Position numbers and translations under genes: made by a program. 64,000 nucleotides of DNA from Acidaminobacter sp. JC074 (GTDB lineage: Bacteria > Bacillota > Clostridia > Peptostreptococcales > Acidaminobacteraceae): the NCBI RefSeq assembly GCF_022496765.1, contig NZ_VANV01000004.1:186001-250000 (forward strand). The letters run 5' to 3'. The notes below the pieces were generated by a model. It was not told the origin of the DNA. It did no database searches and saw nothing but the letters and a program-made list of their open reading frames with translations. Of the stretch, positions 36,901 to 44,976 are shown piece after piece (position 1 is the first letter of the stretch; each line of letters begins with the position of its first letter).

Positions 36901-36927
36901 CTTGTCATCTTTGTAGAAGAAAACTAA
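33910..36927 (+). CDS. S-layer homology (SLH) domain surface protein
   Basis: 1005-aa secreted protein. The start at 33910 has GGAGGAGG upstream and yields a signal peptide ending SAFA. Three SLH-like segments lie at about 45-250; the third is the clearest (ITEQIMAVDNDGNFNPKREI, then TRGEVAYILNSTI). They would anchor the protein to cell-wall polymers. The remaining ~750 residues are beta-rich repeats (DGEVIFAEVYDDG, DNVKIYFNDIY and similar) of unknown function. Probably a major surface-layer or envelope structural protein. Confidence 0.85.
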   Translation: MFRRKFALFMAMIMLLSVLSAFAEIPPEIPVPELTGMGVDDTNSTEIDAYKKGYAAYVNAYFIDSQQTTYSRDIGRMGALGIVHKKGDMNFNAGNSITKQDLVEYLVRMSGREGQVMQGVINQAGGMGDAAVENLTKQAYVDDAIGQGLITAEEAFGLNQPVDKETTAVWIARMLGLQATLQNTDNIYSFGDWPAITPSNRGLVETMITEQIMAVDNDGNFNPKREITRGEVAYILNSTIDRMYGALGVTSNVGLVIGEKTSNVQETGNIIDEKRFVVRNMDGTLTTIVTKDNKSNNARNDFVLFKNGIVNLSKALKTGDQIEYLIRDGEVIFAEVYDDGSIQEQIKRQSDYATDTNIYYGYISKKIKEEKTENGNAFEVDRLRTTIYNGLVFDIVVDNNLNTGIRNDIIVYKDGNIGGVDLLEEQDVVEMLVQNEENIIYVRVTEPSQGQVSGTVRFVTTDQETGTSMVTIFDYSDQIKKYEVTNYAEIVINHEIANISDLKYGQDVVLSITNGYVTKISGETFINPGFIPDYSKMRIGIVSYVDDYGNMKVKYDDGVYETVKTENTATVIKGGNVINVRAIMPGDNVKIYFNDIYSKQASLIEVEGKEQLIQTVYRGYIQDVNVYRGEITIVEPAILNNAQWMTEDQPYSKTFELDDEIPMYVRGEQITITDLSKLYRQKPVYLAIRDDYSIEKVMQVSVAVGGEHFAIDRIESIDKVIANFELEDNNRNVAYNEGTIFLKNSRLVDPSNIDEKDDVIVVSDYYKGQDNANIVRITSDAERIFDNIYIGAIENVYGYTFNLKNHATISGNEWGDVSESKSGMFYYFNNLDIIDITDKTDFKTLPSYNFYHGGYSRLENENKTGPGLDYYRYYTFFVTDDDRKVIGMNIRHKALLDGQKLDTVETKESEIKKELDKRLAGLVLTRGSIVEFNDTYQRIIITDSHDWAEDYGRWNANKANSAVEYRDAIIIKNDKRIEREDLKEGDYIYVLRDDEDALVIFVEEN

Positions 36928-36933
36928 AAAAAG

Positions 36934-36956
36934 GGCTGTATCCAAAGGATACAGCC
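36934..36956 (-). terminator. Minus-strand terminator-like hairpin after the SLH gene
   Basis: GGCTGTATCC, loop AAA, GGATACAGCC. The T-run is on the minus strand (A7 at 36926-36932). The weak plus-strand structure GTAGA-CAT-TCTAC followed by T5 (36964-36981) could end the SLH transcript. Confidence 0.65.
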
Positions 36957-37028
36957 TCAGAGCGTAGACATTCTACTTTTTAAAATGATACTTTGAGCGT
37001 GAAGATAAAAAGTGGGATACACTTTATA

Positions 37029-37076
37029 AAAAAAGGTGTTAATTGATGGTCAAAAACCTATATTAGTACCTTTTTT
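37029..37076. terminator. Bidirectional terminator in the SLH/M56 convergent gap
   Basis: AAAAAAGGTGTTAAT pairs with ATTAGTACCTTTTTT (two G-T wobbles) around an 18-nt loop, with A- and T-runs at the ends. Confidence 0.65.
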
Positions 37077-37095
37077 AGTCCCATAGTGGGGAATC

Positions 37096-37143
37096 AAAAA
37101 AGACTGTAAGACAAAAGCGATTGAAAATCGCCTTTGTCTACAG
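37096..37143 (-). terminator. Terminator of the BlaI/M56-M23 operon
   Basis: On the minus strand CTGTAGACAAAGGCGATT pairs with AATCGCTTTTGTCTTACAG (one bulge and one mismatch), followed by TCTTTTTTG. It lies directly after the stop codon. Confidence 0.85.
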
Positions 37144-37144
37144 C

Positions 37145-38593
37145 CTATTTTAATATTGTCATTGGGTCTACAGGTTCATCGTCGTTTCTAATTTCAAAGT
37201 GAAGATGTGGACCCGTTGTCTGACCTGTGTTTCCAACTGTGGCGATAACTTGATTTTTATCAACAGTATCACCTTCGTATACAAGTAACTTACTACAATG
37301 TGCATAAAGTGTTTTGTAACCATCTTTGTGTTCTATGATGATGATCTTTCCATATTCACTCATCCAATCTGCATAAACAACCTCACCCTTTTCAGACGCA
37401 TAAATATCTGTGCCAGTTATGGCAGCAATATCGATACCTTTATGAAAGAATTTCTCTTTTGTAATTGGATGGAGTCTTTCACCGTATGGTGCTGTAATTC
37501 TAGCAGTTTCTGTTGGAAAAATAAACTCTAAACTTTCCTCTAAAACTTCTACTGGTGTTTCAACGGTTACACTTTCTTCAGGTAAAGAAAACACAAACTC
37601 CTTATGAGGTGCTTGGTATTCTGCACTGACCTGGGGTACTAGTAGACAAGTTGTAATAAAGCCACTTGCTAAAACTATGGATAATACTTTTGAAAGCTTA
37701 GAAGCCTTCTTGTATGACTGAATCATTTTGAGTCTCCTTACAATGTCTTTCTTTTTGACCAATGACATAGCCAAGGAGTTAGGGGGCCTTTTTTTATTGA
37801 TTAGACTGATAAGCGTATGACCATAGCCGATTTGTTCATTTGGGGTAAGTCTAGATAGTACGGCTTCATCACAGGCCAACTCACAGTCTTTAGCCATCTG
37901 TTTGAGTCCTAATAAAATAATAGGATTAAAAAAGTAGAGGCTCATCAAGAGATGTCTGACCATGTTAATTAAGATGTCATGATTTTTTACATGAGCCAGT
38001 TCATGTAGAAGAATGTACCTTAACCTACTTTCATCAGAAGAATAGAGTATCTTCTCTGTTAAGATGATTCTAGGTCTTAATACACCGTAAACTCTTGCAA
38101 CTGAATCTTCTTTATCAAGCCAGAGACTTACTTTTCCTTTTATCTTAAGTTCCTCTTTTAACTCACTTAACAGCTTGTCCATCATTGGTAGTTCTAGTTT
38201 TCTTATCTTTTGTTTTCTTAAGAAAATGCCTTCGAGTATGGTTTTTATAGTTACTATTAAGACTACGATGGTAAACCAAATATAGTGTATGTATGTTAAA
38301 GACTTTACTGGTCTAGCCTTGGTCTCCATCACAGGCTCAGGCGTTTCAGTCACACCTTCATCGGTCGTCACCGATAAAGGCGTGGATTCGAGATCAATGT
38401 TTGGCATGACAGATACCGGACTCTCAATGTCTATGGGCATCATAAGCTTAATGATTAAAACAAACCATATAAGATAATGCCATCTAGCTGAGAACTTCTT
38501 CTTAAAAAGCATCTTTAAGAGCATGGTTAAAACAACTATGATAGATCCTGTAATTGATAATGAGAGTACTCTTGAAAATACTGCACCAATCAT
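37145..38593 (-). CDS. BlaR1-like M56 metalloprotease fused to M23 (LytM) endopeptidase domain
   Basis: 482-aa membrane protein. Three to four N-terminal helices (about 10-50 and 103-122) surround a cytoplasmic M56 zinc protease domain with HELAHVKNHD (His197, Glu198, His201). After a further helix (about 300-318) the extracellular C-terminus is an M23 peptidoglycan endopeptidase domain (about 365-482) with HKGIDIA and GPHLHFEIRN, both zinc motifs intact. In BlaR1/MecR1 the outer domain is a beta-lactam sensor; here a wall-lytic domain replaces it. It is preceded by a BlaI-type repressor gene, which it presumably cleaves or inactivates on sensing a wall state. Confidence 0.88.
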   Translation of the reverse strand: MIGAVFSRVLSLSITGSIIVVLTMLLKMLFKKKFSARWHYLIWFVLIIKLMMPIDIESPVSVMPNIDLESTPLSVTTDEGVTETPEPVMETKARPVKSLTYIHYIWFTIVVLIVTIKTILEGIFLRKQKIRKLELPMMDKLLSELKEELKIKGKVSLWLDKEDSVARVYGVLRPRIILTEKILYSSDESRLRYILLHELAHVKNHDILINMVRHLLMSLYFFNPIILLGLKQMAKDCELACDEAVLSRLTPNEQIGYGHTLISLINKKRPPNSLAMSLVKKKDIVRRLKMIQSYKKASKLSKVLSIVLASGFITTCLLVPQVSAEYQAPHKEFVFSLPEESVTVETPVEVLEESLEFIFPTETARITAPYGERLHPITKEKFFHKGIDIAAITGTDIYASEKGEVVYADWMSEYGKIIIIEHKDGYKTLYAHCSKLLVYEGDTVDKNQVIATVGNTGQTTGPHLHFEIRNDDEPVDPMTILK

Positions 38594-38595
38594 CT

Positions 38596-38967
38596 TTATT
38601 TCCTCTTACTTTCGAGAATTTTTTTGAACTCATCTATTTCTTCTTGGCTAAACTCATTTTGTTCAACAAAAGATGCGAGCAAGCTTGAAAAATCACCATT
38701 ATAAACTTTCTTAATAAAAGATTTGTTTTCTTCTTTGATGGTTTCAGACGAAGATATAAGTGGATGGTAAAGATAGGCTCTACCCTTTTTTTCATAACCG
38801 AGAATCTCTTTTGAAACCAATCTGTTAAGCATGGTTTTAATTGTCTTTGGTGCCCAATCGACCTGGCTTTCAAGAGCCTTAATGATTTCATTAGCGGAGA
38901 TGGATTGATGTTTCCATATAACTTTCATAATAATCCATTCGGAATCTGATATCTGATACTTTTTCAT
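38596..38967 (-). CDS. BlaI/MecI-family transcriptional repressor
   Basis: 123-aa winged-helix repressor: SDSEWIIMKVIWKHQSISANE at the start and WAPKTIKTMLNRLVSKEILGYEKKGRAY through the recognition helix and wing. First gene of a two-gene operon with the M56-M23 protein, ending 2 bp before it. Two ATTACA-NN-TGTAAT palindromes lie in its promoter, so it represses itself and its protease. Confidence 0.93.
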   Translation of the reverse strand: MKKYQISDSEWIIMKVIWKHQSISANEIIKALESQVDWAPKTIKTMLNRLVSKEILGYEKKGRAYLYHPLISSSETIKEENKSFIKKVYNGDFSSLLASFVEQNEFSQEEIDEFKKILESKRK

Positions 38968-38990
38968 GTGACCTCTTTTCTACGTAGAAC

Positions 38991-39043
38991 GATTACATCT
39001 GTAATCTTAATTAAATATTACAAGTGTAATCGATAAAAGTCAA
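38991..39043 (-). promoter_or_regulatory. BlaI/MecI operator pair and promoter
   Basis: Minus-strand -35 TTGACT (39043-39038), 17-bp spacer, -10 TAATAT (39020-39015). Palindrome ATTACAAGTGTAAT (39017-39030) covers the -10 and spacer. A second, GATTACATCTGTAATC (38991-39006), lies 25 bp downstream, centre to centre. Both match the TACA-NN-TGTA boxes of BlaI/MecI. Confidence 0.88.
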
Positions 39044-39115
39044 GGCATTTTATCAATTAAAATATTAAAGTGTTGATTGAGTCTTACGTACTTGTATAAA
39101 TTTTACAAGCATACT

Positions 39116-39169
39116 TGCCTGCATTTTAGGTATTCAGGCATTGGTCTTTAAGGAAGTATCGGATATAAT
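39116..39169 (+). promoter_or_regulatory. Promoter of the trans-sulfuration lyase gene with upstream dyad
   Basis: -35 TTGGTC (39141-39146), 17-bp spacer, -10 TATAAT (39164-39169). The inverted repeat TGCCTG (39116-39121) ... CAGGCA (39135-39140) abuts the -35, and CTTGTA...TACAAG lies further upstream (39091-39109). Either could bind a regulator. I see no SAM riboswitch in the short leader. Confidence 0.55.
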
Positions 39170-39209
39170 GACAGTGAAAATATAATTATATAAATATTTG
39201 GAGGAAATT

Positions 39210-40364
39210 ATGAGACCATCTACAATAATTGCCCATCATGGTGAAGATAGAAAAGATTATCATGGTGCAGTAGTACCACCTATATTTCAAAATTCACTGT
39301 TTACATTTGAAAATGCAGATGCCATCGATCACGCATTTTCTAATGTAGAGGATGCCTATATCTATACCAGAGGCAACAATCCTACTGTAACCATTTTAGA
39401 AGAAAAGGTAGCTGCCTTAGAACATGGTGAAGCATGCAAGTTTTTCTCGTCAGGTATGTCAGCCATTTCATCAGCCATTCTTCATTTTGTAAATGCCGGT
39501 GACCATGTCATCTGTATTGACAGTGTTTATGGACCAACATCCAATTTCTTATCTGAGTATTTAGGCAAGAAGTTTAAGATTGAAATAGACTTCATTAAAG
39601 GTGGTCTAGATGAAATTATTGAAAAGACCAGACATAATACGTCACTTATTTATCTAGAGAGTCCTTCAAGTGGCATTTATGCCTGTCAGGACTTAAAGGC
39701 GATTGCAGACTATGCAAGAGACAAGGGGATAGGGACAGTTGTTGATAATACATGGGCATCACCAATCTTTCAGAATCCTTTAAAACTGGGTATCGATATT
39801 GTTGTACATTCTGCTAGTAAATACTTATGCGGACATTCTGATGTGGTTGCAGGCTGTGCAGTGTCATCTAGAAAAATTATTAAAGAAATGTTTATGGGAG
39901 AGCATCAATTTCTTGGCTCAAAGATTTCGCCATTTGAAGCTTGGCTGATACTTAGAGGATTAAGAACACTGCCAATTAGGATGGAAAGACACCAATCATC
40001 TACAAGAAAAGTCTTAGATTATTTAGGTTCTCATCCTAAAGTGTTAGAGATACTTTATCCTGATAAAGATCCTATCGCCTTAAAACAAATGAAGGGATTT
40101 TCAGGTCTATTTTCTGTTGTGCTAGATACAGATGGTCAAGGTGCCAGAGATTTCATAGATTGTTTAAACTACTTTTCAATTGGTTTCAGCTGGGGTGGTT
40201 TTGAATCACTGGCTTACGCGCCAATCATCTCTTTATCAAAGGAACTGCCACCTGATAAGCTAAAAGCAGCTGGTATCCATCCTGGTCTGATAAGGTTATT
40301 TGCTGGTTTAGAAGATCCAGAAGATCTGATAGAAGATTTGAAACAGGCTTTAGACAAAATATAA
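39210..40364 (+). CDS. PLP-dependent trans-sulfuration enzyme (cystathionine/methionine lyase family)
   Basis: 384-aa Cys/Met-metabolism PLP enzyme. The start at 39210 follows GGAGG. PLP-binding Lys204 is in VVHSASKYLCGHSD; YTRGNNPT (52-59) and the SSGMSAISSA stretch are family-typical. Likely activities are cystathionine beta-lyase, gamma-lyase or methionine gamma-lyase; residues visible do not decide. Single gene with its own promoter and terminator. Confidence 0.9.
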   Translation: MRPSTIIAHHGEDRKDYHGAVVPPIFQNSLFTFENADAIDHAFSNVEDAYIYTRGNNPTVTILEEKVAALEHGEACKFFSSGMSAISSAILHFVNAGDHVICIDSVYGPTSNFLSEYLGKKFKIEIDFIKGGLDEIIEKTRHNTSLIYLESPSSGIYACQDLKAIADYARDKGIGTVVDNTWASPIFQNPLKLGIDIVVHSASKYLCGHSDVVAGCAVSSRKIIKEMFMGEHQFLGSKISPFEAWLILRGLRTLPIRMERHQSSTRKVLDYLGSHPKVLEILYPDKDPIALKQMKGFSGLFSVVLDTDGQGARDFIDCLNYFSIGFSWGGFESLAYAPIISLSKELPPDKLKAAGIHPGLIRLFAGLEDPEDLIEDLKQALDKI

Positions 40365-40398
40365 GCTCATGAGGAGAACTCATGAGCTTTTCTTTTAT
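40363..40398. terminator. Bidirectional terminator between lyase and GGDEF genes
   Basis: AAGCTCATGAG, loop GAGAA, CTCATGAGCTT, then TTCTTTT. The last codons and stop of the minus-strand GGDEF gene are inside the hairpin. Confidence 0.85.
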
Positions 40399-41989
40399 AG
40401 ACATACATTTTAGTGTCAGCACGGTGCATAAACTGGTTGACAGAAACGTCATCCTTATAAGCAACACTACCAAGTGAAATGGAAAACGGATAGTCTGTCT
40501 TATCATTATAAGCATTGATATCACTAAGAAGTCTTTGAGTTGCACTATCATAGTGTCTTTCGCATCCTTTAGTGATGATGACTGCAAATTCATCACCACC
40601 AATACGATAAGTTGAACCTAAATGCTGGTAGTTCTTCTGAATCAGTTCAAAGGATGTTCTTATGGCTTCATCACCCTTTATATGACCGTATTGATCATTG
40701 ATGGTCTTAAGCTGATTCACATCTAGAATAACAAGTCTCAGCTGTTTGTTAACATGCGGATTAAAAAAGACATCTTCTAAGTCACGTTCATAGGCAGTCC
40801 TATTAGGTCCCTGGGTTAACTGGTCTAAATATGCCAGTCTCTCATAAAACTCAGCCTTGTAGCTTTTTTTATAGAGTGTTAGCATGTCTTTACCTGTCAC
40901 ATAACCTAAGTTGAGTATAAAGATGAGAAGGCCAAGTGTAACAAGGCTTGTAACCTCAGCTGCTTGAAGTATATAAAATCTTGCCATTTCCAGAGCAATA
41001 AAGCCAAATAAAATACTGAGTGATATAAAAAACTGTTTGGCTTTTTCGTTTTTTTGATACTTTATTTCTCTATATAAAAGAACCATAACAGTTGCAATAA
41101 ATCCAATCATTAGTCCATGTGTAATGACGACTGTTTCAAAAAAGTCAGCCACATGGAAGATTTGGAGTCCTATTATAAGAAATAGGTTGACTAGAGCAAG
41201 TAAGCCACAAATATCGAGTGTTTTGTGGGTGTTCTTAGTTAAAATCCCCTTTATGTAACTCAGAAAGGGCATTGGGATAAGAGCAAGAGATATAAAGGCT
41301 GAACTCGCCAGTATAACTTGATTGCCTGTTACAAACTGCAGCATTCTGGATTCTGAAATAAGCCAAAATGATATGAATACAGCAAAAAGTCCTACATGCC
41401 AAGCATTGCTAGTCGGGTTGACAAAAGATGTAAAAATCAAAACAATACCTATGAACAAAATAAACATGGCCATAGCTAGGCTTTGTCCATAGCTTGTAAC
41501 GATACTTTGTTTTAAGTTACCAGATGATCCGTAGGTGACTGGATTAACTACACCATTCATGGCTTCATAAGGTGACTGGTAGGTGACTCGAATGGTTTTT
41601 CCAACACTGTTTTCAGGTAGTTCAACTATATGCCATATACTTGCCATAGGGCTTTGAGGATAGTTTAGTTCTGAATCGTAAACCTGATAATCATCAACTG
41701 CTACATGAACATGAGAAAGTGAAGATCTTAATAGCAAGTTATAATGGTTCTTGTAATCTTCAGGAACCTTACTTGTAAGGGTATAGGCTTGTCCACCTGT
41801 AATATGCAAATGTTCACCTACTTCAATGTGCTGGCCCATATAAGTCCAGTCGTCCATGGTTTTTACAGAACCACTTTCTAGAAGATGTTTATCATTATTT
41901 AAATATGTCAAAACCAAGAATGTAGCCATAATGATCAAACAAGTCAGACCAATTCTTAGGAGTGTATTTTTCTTTATTGTCTTTATCAT
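40367..41989 (-). CDS. Membrane diguanylate cyclase with 7TM sensor region
   Basis: 540-aa protein: N-terminal helix, extracellular beta-rich domain (about 35-170), seven or so helices (about 178-365) in a 7TMR-DISM-like arrangement, then a GGDEF domain (about 385-535) with intact signature YRIGGDEFAVI and RLVILDVNQLKTINDQYGH before it. No RxxD inhibitory site is visible just upstream of GGDEF. It synthesises c-di-GMP in response to an unknown external signal. Confidence 0.88.
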   Translation of the reverse strand: MIKTIKKNTLLRIGLTCLIIMATFLVLTYLNNDKHLLESGSVKTMDDWTYMGQHIEVGEHLHITGGQAYTLTSKVPEDYKNHYNLLLRSSLSHVHVAVDDYQVYDSELNYPQSPMASIWHIVELPENSVGKTIRVTYQSPYEAMNGVVNPVTYGSSGNLKQSIVTSYGQSLAMAMFILFIGIVLIFTSFVNPTSNAWHVGLFAVFISFWLISESRMLQFVTGNQVILASSAFISLALIPMPFLSYIKGILTKNTHKTLDICGLLALVNLFLIIGLQIFHVADFFETVVITHGLMIGFIATVMVLLYREIKYQKNEKAKQFFISLSILFGFIALEMARFYILQAAEVTSLVTLGLLIFILNLGYVTGKDMLTLYKKSYKAEFYERLAYLDQLTQGPNRTAYERDLEDVFFNPHVNKQLRLVILDVNQLKTINDQYGHIKGDEAIRTSFELIQKNYQHLGSTYRIGGDEFAVIITKGCERHYDSATQRLLSDINAYNDKTDYPFSISLGSVAYKDDVSVNQFMHRADTKMYVYKRKAHEFSS

Positions 41990-42221
41990 ATCTTTTCCCC
42001 GCTTACTTGTAATATATCAGATAATTCTTCTGAATACTAGTGTTATTAAGGCTTACAAGGTTTGTTTCCAATATTTGAGTGTTTTATCTAGGATGGAAAA
42101 CTACATTGTATTTTTTTTGAAAAATGTGATGTGTTGCATAAACTTATTTTTTGTAGAATAATCGTCAGACCTATAGGCAGAAACTTAATTAATAGATATA
42201 ATATAAGAGTGGAGGAAAAAT

Positions 42222-44894
42222 ATGCAAAAAAGAAGAGTGATAAAACAACTTAATATCTTAGCGATTATTGTTATTGCAGCTTTTTTGTTTTTTGCAGTCA
42301 TCTATTCTACTTTTGTAAACAGGCGTCTTCAAGAGACTGTGGACAGTCGTATGTACAATGAAGTCAATGTTATTTCACAAGAAGTCAACTTGTTTTTTGC
42401 AGAACATGCAGCAATAGTTGACCAGATGAGAAACAATCAGATTCTTATTGATTATGTGAAGTTAACTGAAAGTCAGGGCGTTAAAAATGATTTGTACAAT
42501 GATTTTTTAAAAACTGTTCAAAACATAAGACATTCAGCTGATCAAACCAGCTTGGTATGGGTTGGGCTGATAAAAGAAAATGATGTCATATCAGACATTG
42601 AAGATTATAAAACCAAACCAGACTACAATATTTTAGACAGACCCTGGTACAAGGAAATGATTCACGATGGGTCTCCCCTTGTTTTTACCAGTCCTTATGA
42701 AGATACATCAACGGATGAAATGGTTGTTTCGATTGTTGCGCCCATTTATGACAATGGCAGATTAATTGGTAATCTTGGTATAGATATATCCCTAAGTAAA
42801 CTGGTAGACTTTATCAGTGATTATTCAACAGATCAATCTGGTCATGCCATGCTCTTAAGTGAGGACAAGACTTATGTCGTGGCACCTAGGGTTGATTTGG
42901 GTGACCATATACATGAGTTAGAAGGCGATCAAGGTTTATTTAAGTTTTCTATAGAAAAAGACTATCACTTATCTTATAAAAGGATAGATAAGAATGATTG
43001 GATGGTTGCCTTTATTATTTTAGAAGAAGAAGTGACGTATTCTACAAAGCTCTTTAAAGGACTGAGCATCTTTATTTTTATTGTGGCGATGATTATGATA
43101 GGTATTTTCATTCTTTTAATCCGCATGTCGGATAACTTTGATGAGTTGAGTGCTTTATACGCAAAACTTACAAAGAAGGAACAAGCCTTAAAACAATCCA
43201 ACGAAACGACTCTTAGTGCCTTTGAGCAGCTAAAGGCTTCTGAAGAAGAGTTAAGAGCCCAGTATGATGAGATTCAAGACTATTTAAAACGTATAGAAGA
43301 GCTTAAGGAAAAATATGATTTAGCCGTTGAGCTGACACATATTTCTGTTTGGGAGTATGACATAAAAGATCAGACCATTGTCTATAACAATGCTTATTTT
43401 ACAGATGATAGAAGCATTGAAGGCATGCAATTGCCAATTTATGATTCTTTGGAAAAAATATTAGAGACCAGTAGTTTCAACAAAATTAAAAATGCCATGC
43501 TGGACTATTTAGACGGCAAAACGGATGAGTTGTTCTGTCAAATATCGAGAGATGGTTATTGGTATCTAGTACTTGGTAGAACGACCATAGAAGGTAAGGT
43601 AAATGGTATTATCATGGATGTTACCAAAATGAAAAAGCAAGAAATTGCACTTTCTGAAATGGCCAACATGGATCCTTTGACGGGTTTACCTAACAGAAGA
43701 AACTTTAAACTCAAGTTAAAGGAGCTTCTAGACAGGCATGATTCTGGTGCAGTGATTCTTCTGGACTTGGACAACTTCAAAGAAATCAATGACACACTAG
43801 GACACGTATTTGGAGATGCTGTTTTAGAGACCATCGCTGGTCGTTTAAAAGAACTGGCTTGTGAGGATATATATGTATCAAGATTTGGTGGCGATGAGTT
43901 TCTTATTCAGGTGTCTGGCAAATGTGATTTGAGTCAGGCTATTCATCAGATCATTAAGAGCGTGAATGAAAAGATGATCATAGATGATGAACACATTGTC
44001 ATTACCATGTCTATGGGTATTACCAAATACCCAAAAGATGGCCATACTGTTGATGAACTGATCATGAATGCAGATTTGGCCATGTACTCAGTAAAAAAAT
44101 CAGGAAGAAATTCTTTTGCCTTTTATACCACTCATATGAAGGAGTCTTTAAAGGCACGTTCATATATTGAAAAAGAACTACACAAGGCACTTGAAAATGA
44201 TGACTTTAAGGTTCTTTATCAGCCGCAGTATGACAGTATAAGTGGTCAAGTTGTTTCATATGAAGCTCTCTTAAGGATGAAAGACAGTGAGCTTTCACCA
44301 GGTAAGTTTATCCCGGTAGCAGAAGATTCCGGTATGATCATTCCTATTGGTCAGTGGGTGATTCGTGAAGTTGTCAGACAGGTATCCACATGGGAAAAAC
44401 CAATCTTAAAACCCGTCGCTGTGAACTTCTCTGTTAAGCAGATTCATGATAAAGACTTTATACCTGTCTTGGAAGAAGCTTTAAGAACCTATAAGGTGGA
44501 TCCTAAAAATATTGAAATTGAGATTACAGAATCCGTTTTCTTTGAAGATAAAAAAGAAACCATCAAGTTTATGAAAAAACTCAAGTCGATGGGACATAGC
44601 ATTGCCCTAGACGACTTTGGTACAGGCTATTCATCTCTTAACTATTTAACTTATCTACCGCTGGATAAGCTTAAGCTGGACAAGAGTCTTATGGATAAGT
44701 TCTTATCAACACATGAAGCATTTATCAGTCATATCATTGAACTGGCCCATAGTATTGATTTAAAGGTTGTAGCAGAAGGCATAGAGACCAAAGAACAGTA
44801 TGACAAACTTAGACAAGTCAATTGTGATGTGATACAAGGCTATTACTTCAGTAAGCCACTAGAAATAGAGGAAATCAAGAAGCTTAACACCTAG
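42222..44894 (+). CDS. Cache-sensor GGDEF-EAL protein
   Basis: 890-aa membrane protein. Helix 1 (about 10-30), Cache sensor (about 35-275; ILDRPWYKEM), helix 2 (about 283-303), a long coiled coil (about 310-370), a PAS-like segment (about 368-470), GGDEF domain with intact SRFGGDEFLI, and an EAL domain with YEALLRM, ITESVFF, ALDDFGTGYSSLNY and VVAEGIET. Both catalytic domains look complete, so it may make or break c-di-GMP depending on signal; hydrolysis is the more common output of such hybrids. RBS GGAGG. Confidence 0.92.
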   Translation: MQKRRVIKQLNILAIIVIAAFLFFAVIYSTFVNRRLQETVDSRMYNEVNVISQEVNLFFAEHAAIVDQMRNNQILIDYVKLTESQGVKNDLYNDFLKTVQNIRHSADQTSLVWVGLIKENDVISDIEDYKTKPDYNILDRPWYKEMIHDGSPLVFTSPYEDTSTDEMVVSIVAPIYDNGRLIGNLGIDISLSKLVDFISDYSTDQSGHAMLLSEDKTYVVAPRVDLGDHIHELEGDQGLFKFSIEKDYHLSYKRIDKNDWMVAFIILEEEVTYSTKLFKGLSIFIFIVAMIMIGIFILLIRMSDNFDELSALYAKLTKKEQALKQSNETTLSAFEQLKASEEELRAQYDEIQDYLKRIEELKEKYDLAVELTHISVWEYDIKDQTIVYNNAYFTDDRSIEGMQLPIYDSLEKILETSSFNKIKNAMLDYLDGKTDELFCQISRDGYWYLVLGRTTIEGKVNGIIMDVTKMKKQEIALSEMANMDPLTGLPNRRNFKLKLKELLDRHDSGAVILLDLDNFKEINDTLGHVFGDAVLETIAGRLKELACEDIYVSRFGGDEFLIQVSGKCDLSQAIHQIIKSVNEKMIIDDEHIVITMSMGITKYPKDGHTVDELIMNADLAMYSVKKSGRNSFAFYTTHMKESLKARSYIEKELHKALENDDFKVLYQPQYDSISGQVVSYEALLRMKDSELSPGKFIPVAEDSGMIIPIGQWVIREVVRQVSTWEKPILKPVAVNFSVKQIHDKDFIPVLEEALRTYKVDPKNIEIEITESVFFEDKKETIKFMKKLKSMGHSIALDDFGTGYSSLNYLTYLPLDKLKLDKSLMDKFLSTHEAFISHIIELAHSIDLKVVAEGIETKEQYDKLRQVNCDVIQGYYFSKPLEIEEIKKLNT

Positions 44895-44910
44895 TGTGTT
44901 GAGTTTTTTA
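44883..44910 (+). terminator. Terminator of the GGDEF-EAL gene
   Basis: CTTAACAC, loop CTAGT (contains the stop), GTGTTGAG, then six T. One G-T wobble. Confidence 0.8.
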
Positions 44911-44976
44911 TTTAAGGGAACTTTTCAGCTCTTAAGTGCGTCTAATGATTGAAATGAAATAAGAAAGGGGTTTAAG

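Noticed and set aside
39170..39209. SAM or T-box riboswitch before the trans-sulfuration lyase
   Set aside because: The leader after the -10 is about 40 nt and AT-rich without stem structure; the dyads seen lie upstream of the promoter.
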